Part shown: positions 15,090-23,960 of the stretch, piece after piece
How the letters are laid out: each line of letters opens with the position of its first letter
How positions within the stretch are numbered: the stretch's first letter is position 1
NCBI GenBank assembly: GCA_017513185.1
Contig: JAFXGL010000007.1
Span: 1 to 64,000, forward strand
Length of the DNA stretch: 64,000 nucleotides
Source of the DNA: Candidatus Saccharimonadota bacterium
Lineage (GTDB): Bacteria; Patescibacteriota; Saccharimonadia; Saccharimonadales; Saccharimonadaceae
Reading direction: 5' to 3'
Notes under the pieces: model-generated
Seen by the model: the letters and a program-made list of their open reading frames with translations, nothing else
What the model was told of the DNA's origin: nothing
The model's database searches: none
Position numbers and translations under genes: made by a program

Positions 15090-16133
15090 ATGGATTTTGA
15101 TTTTGAAAGTTTAGAGAAAGAAAGAAAAGAGATTGAAGAGTTTTTGAGCCGACCGGATGCGTATGCTTCGGGCGATTTTGCGGCTAAGTCGAAGCGCGGG
15201 GCGGAGCTGGCGCAGATTTTTGAGTTGCGTGATACGATTTTTGCAGATGAGAAGGCGCTGGCGGAGGCGAAGGAGTTGATGAACGATGCGGAACTCTCGG
15301 AGCTGGCGAAGGATGACGTGGAGAATTTGACGAAGAAGCTAGAGACGGAGAAGGCGGAGATGGAAGAAAAGCTGATTCCGCGTGACCCACTGGACGATAG
15401 ACCAGCGATTGTGGAAATTCGCGCGGGGGCGGGTGGTGATGAAGCGTCGTTATTTGCGGGGGAGTTGTACCGAATGTATATGAGGTTTGCCGAGCGGAAT
15501 AATTTGAAGGTAGAGCTGATGTCGCAGAACGAAAATGAAGCGGGTGGGATGAAGGAAGTGATTTTTAAGATTAAAGGTGACAATGCCTATGGACTGATGA
15601 AGTTTGAAGGCGGCGTGCATCGTGTGCAGCGGGTGCCAGTGACGGAGAGCCAAGGGCGCATTCATACTTCGACCGTGACAGTGGCAGTGCTGCCGGAGGC
15701 GGAAGAGCATGATGTGGAGATTCGTGAGGAAGATTTGCGCATTGATATTTATCGTTCGGGTGGCCATGGCGGGCAGGGGGTGAATACGACGGATTCGGCG
15801 GTGCGGATTACGCATTTGCCGACCGGGATTGTGGTAGCAATGCAAGACGAGCGGAGTCAGCAACAAAACCGCGTGAAAGCGATGACGATTTTGCGTACGA
15901 GATTGGTGGAAAAGCAACGTGAGGAGGAGCGGAAGAATGCCAGTGAGGCGAGGAAGTCGTTGATTGGCACGGGTGACCGTTCTGAGAAAATCCGCACGTA
16001 TAATTTCCCGCAAGATCGGATTACCGACCATAGGATTCATTATTCGAGGAGCAATATTGGAGCGGCGATGGATGGGGATATTGAAGATATTGTGAGGGAG
16101 CTGATTAAATATGAAAGAGAGCAAAAAGCCTAA
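15090..16133 (+). CDS. prfA: Peptide chain release factor 1
   Basis: 347 aa. GGQ loop [15 protein letters not shown] at about 230; codon-recognition motif [14 protein letters not shown] with PVT, the RF1 type for UAA/UAG. It hydrolyses peptidyl-tRNA at stop codons. TATAAT lies 7 nt before ATG 15090 with no ribosome binding site, so it is probably leaderless. prmC, which methylates the GGQ glutamine, overlaps its end. RF1 identity fits a standard code; RF2 is not in the window. Confidence 0.95.
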   Translation: MDFDFESLEKERKEIEEFLSRPDAYASGDFAAKSKRGAELAQIFELRDTIFADEKALAEAKELMNDAELSELAKDDVENLTKKLETEKAEMEEKLIPRDPLDDRPAIVEIRAGAGGDEASLFAGELYRMYMRFAERNNLKVELMSQNENEAGGMKEVIFKIKGDNAYGLMKFEGGVHRVQRVPVTESQGRIHTSTVTVAVLPEAEEHDVEIREEDLRIDIYRSGGHGGQGVNTTDSAVRITHLPTGIVVAMQDERSQQQNRVKAMTILRTRLVEKQREEERKNASEARKSLIGTGDRSEKIRTYNFPQDRITDHRIHYSRSNIGAAMDGDIEDIVRELIKYEREQKA

Positions 16134-16788
16134 AGCCTACACGGAGGGGCGGGCGGAGTTTTATGGGCGAGAGTTTTTGGTGACGCCAGATGTGCTGATT
16201 CCCCGTCCGGAGACGGAGGCGATGGTGGATATGGTACTGAGTTTGGCGGGAAAGTCGTATTTGCCGGGAGTGGCGGTGCCAGATGCAGTGCTGCCCGCAA
16301 ATCCTAGGATACTAGACGTGGGGACGGGGAGTGGGTGCGTGGCGGTGACGCTGAAGCTGGAGTTACCGGGGGCGGAGGTGACGGCTTGCGATGTGTCAGA
16401 GAAGGCGCTGAAAGTGGCGATGGAAAATGCGGAGAAATTGGGCGTAGGCGGCGGAGAAACAGGGGTGAAATTTGTAAAGTCGGATTTATTGAGCGCGCTT
16501 AAAAAGCGCGACGAGTTTGATGCGATAGTGGCGAATTTGCCATATGTGGACAGGAGTTGGGAGTGGCTGGATGAAGGGGCGCTGGGGTATGAGCCGGATT
16601 TAGCGTTGTATGCTGAAGATGGTGGGCTAGAAATAATATTTAGGTTACTTGAAGAAGTTCAAGGTAGAACTAAGTACCTGATTATCGAAGCGGACCCGTG
16701 CCAACACGAGAGAATAGTCTCTTTTGCGGAGAAAAGAGACTATAAACTCTTGAGAATAAATGGGTTTCAGCTACTCTTTGTGTTCTAG
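16111..16788 (+). CDS. prmC: Release factor glutamine methyltransferase PrmC, short form
   Basis: 225 aa; overlaps prfA by 23 bp. The SAM-binding domain has [19 protein letters not shown] and VANLPYV (normally NPPY; Pro is Leu here). The N-terminal helical substrate-binding domain, about 80 residues in E. coli, is reduced to about 24. It methylates Gln of the GGQ motif in RF1/RF2. The last 130 bp contain several perfect hairpins, including a 12-bp stem at 16714-16743, though the protein sequence there still looks like a normal PrmC end. Confidence 0.88.
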   Translation: MKESKKPKAYTEGRAEFYGREFLVTPDVLIPRPETEAMVDMVLSLAGKSYLPGVAVPDAVLPANPRILDVGTGSGCVAVTLKLELPGAEVTACDVSEKALKVAMENAEKLGVGGGETGVKFVKSDLLSALKKRDEFDAIVANLPYVDRSWEWLDEGALGYEPDLALYAEDGGLEIIFRLLEEVQGRTKYLIIEADPCQHERIVSFAEKRDYKLLRINGFQLLFVF

Positions 16789-16833
16789 ACAGTAATACTT
16801 TTTTATAGTAATATAAAGCATAAGGAGAAAAAG

Positions 16834-17274
16834 ATGAAAAAGAAAAACAGATTTAAGAAAAAGATGCATTGTTCCAATATGAAGCCTGTAGTGATTGTAC
16901 TTGTTGTGTCTTGTCTACTATCGTTAACAGCTGCATTTTATTTTGGGTTTAATCGAAAAACCGAAAGAGATTCTAAGATATTGGAGTTCTTCCCTGCGCT
17001 AGCGAAGTATTATACGGAAGAATGTCCAGTATTCGACGACGACTTCTTTATAGATGAAGATGGCAAAGTGGTTGTCCCGGAAAAACGTCTCGTGAGGTGT
17101 AACATGTTGGAGTATGGAGTCGAGAATGATGGCGCCTTTTATATAGATTTCGAATATAGCGAGGTTGATAAAGCGAGTGGAACTTTGAATGATTCTACGA
17201 AGAAACGAATGCTTTTTTATGAATCAGATATAGATCGGGATGGCATCCGTGGCTATGCACGTAGCGTTGAATAA
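16834..17274 (+). CDS. Hypothetical single-pass membrane protein, 146 aa
   Basis: Not recognised. Basic N-terminus, one membrane helix (about 19-40), then an acidic extracytoplasmic part with two Cys (ECPVFDDD and LVRCNML) that could form a disulfide. Start ATG 16834 follows AAGGAG. It faces another small exported protein gene (17323-17700) across a shared terminator region. Confidence 0.55.
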   Translation: MKKKNRFKKKMHCSNMKPVVIVLVVSCLLSLTAAFYFGFNRKTERDSKILEFFPALAKYYTEECPVFDDDFFIDEDGKVVVPEKRLVRCNMLEYGVENDGAFYIDFEYSEVDKASGTLNDSTKKRMLFYESDIDRDGIRGYARSVE

Positions 17275-17276
17275 TT

Positions 17277-17303
17277 GAAAAAGCCTCGGCTTTGCCGAGG
17301 CTG
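17277..17303 (-). terminator. Intrinsic terminator between convergent genes
   Basis: AGCCTCGGC/GCCGAGGCT (17282-17302); the T-run (TTTTT) lies on the minus-strand side, so it mainly ends the 17323-17700 gene. Confidence 0.75.
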
Positions 17304-17322
17304 TGTTGCGGACTCTTTTATT

Positions 17323-17700
17323 TTAGAGGTATGCCAGGCTAACATCTACGCTTGACATTGCTTTCAAATAAACGTATTGGACATTCGCGCCGATATACCA
17401 TTCATGGTCGCTTGTTGCTATATACCATTTTCCTTCTTCCCAAACGGTTGTGCCGTTGTAGTCGACCATTTTAATAGTCATGTAAAAAGGTGTTTGTTGT
17501 GGGTAGACCCCGAGCGTAATAGCTGACCCTGTTCCGGTATAAATTTTTCTGTAGTTTTCTGAAATGATAATACTTTCCAGAACTGGATCGTCGGCCGGCG
17601 TCTCAAGCTCATTATCTGCAATGGATGCCGCGATCGGGAAACAAAAGACGATAGACGTTACCAGAATGAGCGAAAACGTTGTTCTGAAAAACTTTTTCAT
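17323..17700 (-). CDS. Hypothetical secreted protein, 125 aa
   Basis: A Sec signal peptide covers residues 1-28 (KKFFRT, hydrophobic core, likely cut after SIA). The mature 97 residues are beta-rich (FYMTIKMVDYNGTTVWEEGKWYI) without Cys. Start follows a GGGGGG stretch 6 nt upstream. Function unknown. Confidence 0.55.
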   Translation of the reverse strand: MKKFFRTTFSLILVTSIVFCFPIAASIADNELETPADDPVLESIIISENYRKIYTGTGSAITLGVYPQQTPFYMTIKMVDYNGTTVWEEGKWYIATSDHEWYIGANVQYVYLKAMSSVDVSLAYL

Positions 17701-17817
17701 ATGTTTTTACCCCCCGTCTTTTAATGTATGTTAAAGATCCGCAACTGTCTTATTTTAACACTTTTTATTTTTTAATGCAATAACTATACAATATTTTTTT
17801 GTTTTTATAAAGAGTGA

Positions 17818-18990
17818 TTATTCTTTGTATTCGGTAAGAGTAATGTCGAGATTTAGGGTTTCTTTGTCGCGGAGGATGGTGAATTGGACGGTGTCGCCGA
17901 CGGAGTGCTCGCCGAGCAAAGTGCCGAGGGAGGTGCTGGCGCCGATTTTAATGTTGTTGATGGCGAGGACGATGTCACCTTTTTTCAGGCCGGCTTTTTC
18001 GGCGGGGGAGTTCTTTAGAACGTCGGCGATATAGGCTCCAAAGGTGGAGGGGAGCTCGTTTTCTAGGGCGGTGGTGGCATCGATGTTTTGGTAGCTGACG
18101 CCAGCGTAGGCGGCTTTGGCTTCGCCAGTTTCGAGGATGGTCTTAAGCATGCCTTTGACGGAAGAAATGGGGATGGCAAAGCCGATGTTGTTACCGGAGG
18201 AGACGGCGGTGTTGATGCCGATGACTTCGCCGGCAGCGTTGACGAGAGGGCCGCCGGAGTTGCCAGAGTTAATGGCGGCGTCGGTCTGAATCATATCAGA
18301 GAGAGTCTCGGCGTTTTGATAGTTGGAATCGGTGGCGGTGAGAGAGCGGCCGGTGCCGGAGATGATACCGGAGGTGACGGTGTTTTGATACTGACCGAGG
18401 GCGTTGCCGATGGCGATGACTTGTTGGCCGATGGTGATGGTCTTGGAATCGCCGAGGGTGGCGGCGGGGAGATTGCTCGCGCCTTCAATCTTGAGGAAGG
18501 CGACGTCGTCAAACGGGTCGGTGCCGACGAGGTTGACGGTTTTGTGGACGGTGCCGTCGTCCATGACGATGTAAATCTTGGTGGCGCTGTCGATAACGTG
18601 TTTGTTAGTGAGGACGTAGCCGTCGGAGCTTACGATGACGCCGGTGCCAGCGGCGGCGCCGGTGGACTCGGACTCGCCGTACCAAAAGTTGTAAGATTTG
18701 GTCTTGACTTCAGTGACGATGGAGACGACCGAGGGCGCAACCTTGCTCGCGACGTCGGCGATGGAGCCTTCGGTGAAGTTGGCGGAGTTGCTATCTTGGG
18801 CGAAAGTCTGGGTGTAGGAGCTGACTTGGCGACTCCTTAACAGGCTGTAGAGAAAGTAAGAGTTGACGCCGGAGACGATGAGGGCGATAGTGGCGAAGAT
18901 GAAACCGGTGATGGCGAGGCCGCTGGGCTTTTTAGAGCGGGTCGGCTCGACAATTTGAGCATCTTTAATAATAGTTTTGTTTTCTGGCAT
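17818..18990 (-). CDS. HtrA/DegP-type membrane-anchored serine protease
   Basis: 390 aa. Cytosolic N-terminus, membrane helix (about 25-50), trypsin-like domain with His131 (TNKHV), Asp162 (DDVAFLK) and Ser245 (GNSGGPL), then one PDZ domain (about 295-388; GAYIADVLKNSPAEKAGLKKGD). S1C family proteases handle misfolded envelope proteins. It starts 14 nt after the 262-aa membrane protein gene, with AAAGGAGGT before ATG 18990, so the two form an operon. Confidence 0.93.
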   Translation of the reverse strand: MPENKTIIKDAQIVEPTRSKKPSGLAITGFIFATIALIVSGVNSYFLYSLLRSRQVSSYTQTFAQDSNSANFTEGSIADVASKVAPSVVSIVTEVKTKSYNFWYGESESTGAAAGTGVIVSSDGYVLTNKHVIDSATKIYIVMDDGTVHKTVNLVGTDPFDDVAFLKIEGASNLPAATLGDSKTITIGQQVIAIGNALGQYQNTVTSGIISGTGRSLTATDSNYQNAETLSDMIQTDAAINSGNSGGPLVNAAGEVIGINTAVSSGNNIGFAIPISSVKGMLKTILETGEAKAAYAGVSYQNIDATTALENELPSTFGAYIADVLKNSPAEKAGLKKGDIVLAINNIKIGASTSLGTLLGEHSVGDTVQFTILRDKETLNLDITLTEYKE

Positions 18991-19004
18991 AATACCTCCT
19001 TTGA

Positions 19005-19793
19005 TTAAACGTTGAAAATGGGTTCGCTGAAGCCGATGATGACAATGGCAAGAACAGCAAGACCAAACGAGACGGGTAGGGCGATGTCTTTAAAGCGGAG
19101 GGTGCCGTCGCGCTCTTCGATGGCATGGAAGATGCGTTCTATCATGAAGCCAAAGATGGTGAGGATGATGGCGGGCTGCGGGATGATGACGCCGAGATTC
19201 ATGAAGGCGTAGACAATCATCCAGGAGTGAGCGAGGAGGGCGATTTCGGCGAAGAAGACACCAAAGATGAGGGCGGGGTAGCCGCTGTCGGACATGTTGT
19301 TGTTTTGCGCGAGGACGTGGCGGGCGGCGCCGTAACCGACGATGAACTCTAAGAGGGCTGGCAAAGCGGAGTTGAGGCTGGCACACATGATGAAGATGGC
19401 GCAGGAGCCGAGGAAGATGGCGGTGAGAGCCTGGATGCGGTTCCAGATTTCGGTAGTTTGGGGCTTGACGACGGTGAGCCATAGGACGTAGACGACGGAG
19501 AGGATGTAGTGGACAGGGAGGAGTGAGGTGCCAGAGAAGAAGGCGAGCAGGACGAGCGAGAAGCCTACGATGAGGTCGACTAGGTTGCTCTTGATATTGA
19601 GCCATAGGTAATGCGGGCGGACGGCGAACATGCGCCATTTGCTGAGCAAGACGAGGATGAAGCCGATAATCCAGGAGCCGGAAACGATGGTGGCGAAGAT
19701 GGAGCCAACGCCAAGCAAGATGTTGAGCAGGGCGTGGAGGACGTTGGAGACGGCGTTGCGGCTTTTCCTGATAAATATATAATCTGATGCCAT
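19005..19793 (-). CDS. Polytopic membrane protein, 262 aa
   Basis: About eight hydrophobic segments run along the whole protein; no enzyme motif seen. Family not recognised. A TGC-TATAAT lies 9 nt before ATG 19793 with no ribosome binding site. Being the first gene of the HtrA operon suggests an envelope role, but this is only context. Confidence 0.6.
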   Translation of the reverse strand: MASDYIFIRKSRNAVSNVLHALLNILLGVGSIFATIVSGSWIIGFILVLLSKWRMFAVRPHYLWLNIKSNLVDLIVGFSLVLLAFFSGTSLLPVHYILSVVYVLWLTVVKPQTTEIWNRIQALTAIFLGSCAIFIMCASLNSALPALLEFIVGYGAARHVLAQNNNMSDSGYPALIFGVFFAEIALLAHSWMIVYAFMNLGVIIPQPAIILTIFGFMIERIFHAIEERDGTLRFKDIALPVSFGLAVLAIVIIGFSEPIFNV

Positions 19794-19868
19794 ATATAAT
19801 ATATTATAGCAAAAAAGTTAAAACAAAACTTAAAAAGGTATATAAAAATGCATAAGGACTATGGTTTG

Positions 19869-19877
19869 TGTTATAAT
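19869..19877 (+). promoter_or_regulatory. Extended -10 promoter of lepB
   Basis: TGT-TATAAT (19869-19877). Transcription would begin at about the ATG at 19885, which decides the start in favour of this Met over ATGs at 19861 and 19876. Confidence 0.6.
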
Positions 19878-19884
19878 GGAAAAT

Positions 19885-20535
19885 ATGGAAAGAGAATTTA
19901 CCAAAGCAACGTTTTTGCAGAAACATCCGCTACTGAAAGATTTTTTGAGTTTGATACTGTTCGTGGGGGCGGTGGCGCTGGGGACGTTCCTACTTAATAC
20001 GTTCGTGTTTAAGTCTTACAACGTGGTGGGAGGTAGTATGGAGAATACGCTACTGGGTGATGACCGGGTGATTGTAAACCGCCTGACGGTGAGCTGGTCG
20101 CATTTCTTGGGCAAGGAGTATGTGCCGCAGCGGGGCGAGGTGATTGTGTTTGCGAATGGTAGCTCTAGTGGCGAGCTGACTTGTGCAGCGCCGGAGGGGA
20201 TAAAAGACCAATATCTGATTAAACGCGTGATTGCTTTCCCGGGGGAGCGAGTGAAGGTGAAAGACGGCGTAATGACGATTTATAATGACGAACATCCGGA
20301 TGGTTTTGTGTATGATACGCAGTGGCGCAAGGCAGCGGACGATGGGCCGAAGGAGCATACGAGTGGCGAGGTGGATTTGATTGTACCGGAAGGTGAGTTG
20401 TTTGTGAGCGGCGATAACCGTGAGGGGTCGAATAGTTACGATAGCCGTAACGGATTAGGCACAATCCCTTATTGTCGCATAGCTGGGCCAGTAGTGATGA
20501 GACTCTTCCCACTAAATAGGTTTAGATTCTTTTAG
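19885..20535 (+). CDS. lepB: Signal peptidase I
   Basis: 216 aa from ATG 19885. One membrane helix (about 20-45), catalytic Ser in NVVGGSMENTL, general base Lys in YLIKRVIAFPGE, and GDNREGSNSYDSR (box E). It removes Sec signal peptides on the outer face of the membrane. Two in-frame ATGs upstream lie in or before the -10 and are unlikely. Followed by a terminator. Confidence 0.92.
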   Translation: MEREFTKATFLQKHPLLKDFLSLILFVGAVALGTFLLNTFVFKSYNVVGGSMENTLLGDDRVIVNRLTVSWSHFLGKEYVPQRGEVIVFANGSSSGELTCAAPEGIKDQYLIKRVIAFPGERVKVKDGVMTIYNDEHPDGFVYDTQWRKAADDGPKEHTSGEVDLIVPEGELFVSGDNREGSNSYDSRNGLGTIPYCRIAGPVVMRLFPLNRFRFF

Positions 20536-20559
20536 GATAAAATTTTGACAAAAGAAAGA

Positions 20560-20590
20560 CCCCCTTTGTGAGGGATAGGGGGTTTGTTCT
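20560..20590. terminator. Terminator between lepB and the 83-aa gene
   Basis: CCCCCT/AGGGGG (20560-20565 with 20577-20582) followed by TTTGTTCTTT on plus; the minus side is also T-rich, so it may serve both convergent genes. Confidence 0.65.
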
Positions 20591-20604
20591 TTCCCGTCTG
20601 AACT

Positions 20605-20856
20605 TTACGCTGTAGTGAGGTGCCAGCTGAGATCCGTTGAGTTAAACTCCAACACATATCTCGCCTGGCCAGCGACGATGTCAAAGAGATGATGAGCGGC
20701 GGTGCCGACGAATTTGATGTGGGTACGGAGAAGCTCTGTAACTTCCACTTCAGTTTCGCCTCGCTTCTTGAAAGAAAGCGGTTGGCAGGGCGTCATCTCA
20801 TACCCGAAAAGGGCCATTACTTCGACGCGTTCAGATGTAGCTTTATTGTTTTTCAT
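20605..20856 (-). CDS. Small hypothetical protein, 83 aa
   Basis: Not recognised. The C-terminal RYVLEFNSTDLSWHL looks like a compact beta-strand module; no membrane segment. ATG 20856 follows AAGGAG. A structured 5' region of about 130 nt precedes it. It lies downstream of a glutaredoxin and two-component genes on the same strand but with its own TATAAT. Confidence 0.55.
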   Translation of the reverse strand: MKNNKATSERVEVMALFGYEMTPCQPLSFKKRGETEVEVTELLRTHIKFVGTAAHHLFDIVAGQARYVLEFNSTDLSWHLTTA

Positions 20857-20879
20857 AAGATAACTCCTTGATTATTGAT

Positions 20880-21005
20880 CGTAGAGTCATTTATGCGAGC
20901 CGAAACTTGGCGGCTCTTGGTAGCAGGAAGAAAATGACGGAACTCCCTACTACTACGAGGATTTTGTCTAGGCAGTGACCGAGGTATGCCTGGACAATAT
21001 TAATT
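20880..21005 (-). promoter_or_regulatory. Structured 5' leader of the 83-aa gene
   Basis: Minus-strand RNA from about 21000. First hairpin: 20987-20997 with 20964-20974 (10 of 11 pairs). Second: CGTAG/CTACG enclosing GTCATTT/AAATGAC (20886-20892, 20932-20938) enclosing GAGCCG/CGGCTC (20897-20902, 20911-20916). TATAAT lies just upstream near the glutaredoxin stop. No known riboswitch recognised. Confidence 0.45.
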
Positions 21006-21010
21006 ATATG

Positions 21011-21247
21011 CTACGCTGCGAGGGTTTTCAAGGCCTTTTTTAGCGCGGGACGGTCAAAGCCGACGATTTTAGTCTCCTGGCCGTCGGCGCCTGTGATGAT
21101 GGTGACGGGGACGGAGGAGATGCCGCGCTCCAAAGCTTCTTCGCTGGTGACGGCGTCGATTTCTTCGTATTTGATATTTTGGTCGTCGAGCCAGTCGAGC
21201 AGAGCGTGGCAATAGACGCAAGAGTTGGTGGTGAATACTTTTATCAT
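21011..21247 (-). CDS. Glutaredoxin-like thiol protein
   Basis: 78 aa. Thioredoxin fold with the redox motif TNSCVYCHAL near the N-terminus and the cis-Pro in SSVPVTII. Similar to NrdH/glutaredoxin-3 size. It probably reduces disulfides in the cytosol using an unknown reductase. One base separates it from the histidine kinase stop (21249), so it is likely expressed with the two-component system. Confidence 0.85.
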   Translation of the reverse strand: MIKVFTTNSCVYCHALLDWLDDQNIKYEEIDAVTSEEALERGISSVPVTIITGADGQETKIVGFDRPALKKALKTLAA

Positions 21248-21248
21248 A

Positions 21249-22196
21249 CTAATAGTTTAACACAAATGTGGTGAGTTTGTCAGAAGTGGCGGTGAGTTTC
21301 CAGTTGTTGCGTTTGGCGAGTGAATCGGCAATGGCAAGGCCGAGGCCAGAGCCGCTGGCGCTTTTGTCGACTTGGTAAAAGCGGTCGAAAATGTGCGGAA
21401 GTTTGTCGGATGGGATTTTGGTGCCGTCGTTCGTGATTTTGAGGGCTTTGCTGTCTATTTCTATGGTGACTTTTTTCTGGCCGTATTTGATGGCGTTGTC
21501 GAGAAGGATTTCGAAGATTTCTTTAAAGTCGGATTTGTTGAGTTTAACCTTTTTGGCGGGGCAAGTGAATTTGAGCTTGAGGCCTTTTTGTTCTAGGCGA
21601 GATTTGAAGGAGTTGATGACGGCCTGGCTGACTTTTTTGAGGTCAAATTCTTCGATTTTGAGGGTTTCTTTGTAGGCGTCAGTCTTGGCAAGGCGGAGTA
21701 AAGCGAGGTTTAAGGTTTCGATTTTGTCGGCCTCGAGCTCAATGTTTTTAATCCAGTGGTTCTCTTCTGAGAGGTCGGCGGCTTCGAGGTTAGCCTTGAT
21801 GGCGGCAACGGGAGTTTTGATTTCGTGGGAGGCGTTAGCAATGAAGATTTTTTGAGCTTCGTAGGCGGTTTTGACGGGCTTGATGGCTTGTTCAGCGAAG
21901 AGGTAGGAAAAGATGGCGACGATGATTTCTACGGCGACGCCGGTGATGATGAGGGTGAGGAGAAGGGAGCTGAGGCTAGCCTCGCGGTCGGCGCGGATGC
22001 GCTCTTCCATGATTTGGCGGAAGGAAGTTACACTGCCGTCGTCATGCATGAATTCGAGCGTAGTTTCGATAGGCGCCGGTTTACGATCGGAAGAGTTTTT
22101 AACGACGAGGTAAACGGCAGAAAAGGCTGATACGAGGATGAGGCTCGTAGTGATGAGGTTGATTAGAATGAAGTGGTTGCGAAGCTTTTTGAACAT
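21249..22196 (-). CDS. Sensor histidine kinase
   Basis: 315 aa. Two membrane helices (about 9-32 and 76-100) flank a short outer loop of about 45 residues. DHp H-box FIANASHEIKTPVAAI, then an ATPase domain with LLDNAIKYGQ (N box) and GSGLGLAIA (G2). No separate HAMP is obvious. It autophosphorylates on His and passes phosphate to the regulator encoded 4 bp upstream. The small outer loop suggests sensing in or near the membrane. Confidence 0.92.
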   Translation of the reverse strand: MFKKLRNHFILINLITTSLILVSAFSAVYLVVKNSSDRKPAPIETTLEFMHDDGSVTSFRQIMEERIRADREASLSSLLLTLIITGVAVEIIVAIFSYLFAEQAIKPVKTAYEAQKIFIANASHEIKTPVAAIKANLEAADLSEENHWIKNIELEADKIETLNLALLRLAKTDAYKETLKIEEFDLKKVSQAVINSFKSRLEQKGLKLKFTCPAKKVKLNKSDFKEIFEILLDNAIKYGQKKVTIEIDSKALKITNDGTKIPSDKLPHIFDRFYQVDKSASGSGLGLAIADSLAKRNNWKLTATSDKLTTFVLNY

Positions 22197-22200
22197 ATTA

Positions 22201-22860
22201 TTATTTTATCATGAGTTTGTAGCCAAGGCCCCTGACGGTCTTGATTTCTACCTTGCTACCGGTTTCTTTGAGCTTTTTGCGGAGGTAAGACATGTAGACC
22301 TCGACGTAGTTGTCCTCAGCGACCATGTCGGCGCCCCAAACGTGGGCGAGAATGTAATCTTTTTGGACGGTCTTGTCGCCGGCTTTCATGAGCATTTCTA
22401 GGATGCTGGCTTCTTTTTCGGTGAGAGGAAGGCCGTTGACTGTGCGGTTTTCTAGGTCTAGTGTAAGGTCAGCGAACTGGAGAGTTTTGGTGTCGCAGAG
22501 AGCGGGGCGGCGAGTGAGGGCCTGGAGGCGGGCGATGAGTTCTTTGGTCTTGAAAGGCTTGGCGAGGTAGTCATCGGCGCCGATTTCTAGACCTTTAACT
22601 TTGTCTTCGACTTCGGAGAGGGCGGAGAGCATGATGACGGGAGTTTTAATTCCCTGTTTGCGGATGATTTCGAGGATTTCTAGGCCGGACATTTTGGGAA
22701 GCATAATGTCGAGGACTATGGCGTCATAAATAGGTTTTTTGGCGAGGCGGAGACCCTCTTCGCCATCTGCTACCCAGTCGACGTTGATGTCGGCTTTTTT
22801 GAGTAGGTGAGTGACGGCGTCGGCGAGAAGTTGTTCATCTTCTACATAAAGTATTCTCAT
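22201..22860 (-). CDS. OmpR/PhoB-type response regulator
   Basis: 219 aa. Receiver domain with acidic pocket EDEQ and phospho-acceptor Asp in IVLDIMLPKMSG, Lys in YLAKPF; C-terminal winged helix ending VEIKTVRGLGYKL. It binds DNA as a dimer when phosphorylated. AAGGAAAC precedes ATG 22860. First gene of the regulator-kinase-glutaredoxin run. Confidence 0.94.
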   Translation of the reverse strand: MRILYVEDEQLLADAVTHLLKKADINVDWVADGEEGLRLAKKPIYDAIVLDIMLPKMSGLEILEIIRKQGIKTPVIMLSALSEVEDKVKGLEIGADDYLAKPFKTKELIARLQALTRRPALCDTKTLQFADLTLDLENRTVNGLPLTEKEASILEMLMKAGDKTVQKDYILAHVWGADMVAEDNYVEVYMSYLRKKLKETGSKVEIKTVRGLGYKLMIK

Positions 22861-22935
22861 ATTCAGTTTCCTTGTTTATAATATATATTATATATAGAAA
22901 GCTTAAAATCAACCTTAAAAAATTTGGAGGTGTTT

Positions 22936-23274
22936 ATGGAAAATAGTGAAATCGTGGACGCGCTGTCGGGTGTGTGGTATTTGGCCACGAGCGAAGACGA
23001 GCAGCCACATGTGCGGCCGCTGGATAAGGCGGCAGAGGTGGGTGGCAAGGTGTATTTTGGCACGGCGAGGAACAAAAAGATGTTTGAGCAAATCTTGGCA
23101 AACCCAAAAGTGGAGGTGTATGCGCTGAACGAGTTTGGCGCGTGCCGGTTTATGGCGGAAGCATATGAGGAGGAAGATGAAGCGGTGGCAAAGGAAGCGT
23201 TTGAGAAAATGGAAAAGCCATACGATGAAGAAAATTCGGTGGCGGTGAGGCTGGAAAAAATCCAGAAGGCATAA
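22936..23274 (+). CDS. FMN-binding split-barrel (pyridoxamine phosphate oxidase-like) protein
   Basis: 112 aa. PHVRPLDKAAEVGGKVYFGTARNKKMFEQI and NPKVEVYALNEFG fit the small flavin-binding PNPOx-like family. ATG 22936 with GGAGG 6 nt upstream is better than a TTG 12 nt earlier. Substrate unknown. Divergent from the response regulator gene, so it could be a target of that system. Confidence 0.75.
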   Translation: MENSEIVDALSGVWYLATSEDEQPHVRPLDKAAEVGGKVYFGTARNKKMFEQILANPKVEVYALNEFGACRFMAEAYEEEDEAVAKEAFEKMEKPYDEENSVAVRLEKIQKA

Positions 23275-23276
23275 AA

Positions 23277-23298
23277 ATCCCCGCGCGAGGGCGGGGAT
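23277..23298 (-). terminator. Terminator after the 217-aa gene
   Basis: ATCCCCGC/GCGGGGAT with the T run on the minus strand; sits between convergent genes. Confidence 0.7.
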
Positions 23299-23306
23299 AG
23301 GAGGGA

Positions 23307-23960
23307 TTAATGGGGGCCTTTGAAAACGTTTTTCATGGCGGCCTCGAAAGATTTTTCTGAGCTTTGGTTTAAGCTGGGGTTACCTTCAAAGTGGGCTGCT
23401 TCCGCGTCGCGAATGCGATAAAGCCGGTCGACCTGAGCGCACTTGGAAAGGCGGACGGAGCTGGTGCAGGCTTTGCGGGCAGTGTTGTAGATTTTGGCCA
23501 TGGAATTGGCATAGGAGCGCAGGGCGTCGGTGGCCGCGACGAGCCGTTTGCGTTCGTCGTCGGTGAAGGATTCTTTGCTTTCTAGGAAGCGGAAGCGATT
23601 ACCGAAGATGGCCTGGTAGAGGTCGCGACGAATAATCTCGGTCTCGTAAACCTTGATGCTGATGAGATGTTCTTTGCCGAAGGTGTTTTCGGGAACATCT
23701 TTAGCATAGACGTCTTTAAGATAGTAATAAAGACGGGCGTAGCTGCTGATTTTTTCTAGCAGTAGGTTGAATTCGATGGCGGTGGGGTTTTCGATGACGG
23801 GCAAAAGTTCAAAGACGGGGGTAAATAATTGGCTGCCTGAGGTGTCGAAGTTGAAAAGGTCGGCAGATTCCGGCGGGGCGTTTTGCTTGGCCCAGGTGAT
23901 GAGCCGGGTAATTAGGAAGTAAACGATAGCAAAGACGCCAATAGTGGCAAAAAATTCCAT
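23307..23960 (-). CDS. Hypothetical membrane-anchored protein, 217 aa
   Basis: One N-terminal membrane helix (about 4-24), then a helical soluble domain; the region 70-150 resembles long paired helices but I cannot assign a family. Start at 23960 follows AAGGAGGGAA. The leader has TGC-TATAAT and a hairpin GCTCTGTC/GACAGAGC (23986-24006), and shares the motif CATTTACAAGG-AGGGAA with the leader of the gene at 54950. Confidence 0.55.
   Translation of the reverse strand: MEFFATIGVFAIVYFLITRLITWAKQNAPPESADLFNFDTSGSQLFTPVFELLPVIENPTAIEFNLLLEKISSYARLYYYLKDVYAKDVPENTFGKEHLISIKVYETEIIRRDLYQAIFGNRFRFLESKESFTDDERKRLVAATDALRSYANSMAKIYNTARKACTSSVRLSKCAQVDRLYRIRDAEAAHFEGNPSLNQSSEKSFEAAMKNVFKGPH

Noticed and set aside
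20430..20530. Cluster of 5-6-bp hairpins at the end of lepB as another palindromic element
   Set aside because: Stems are too short to exceed chance and no outer arms were found; the protein sequence there is normal signal peptidase.
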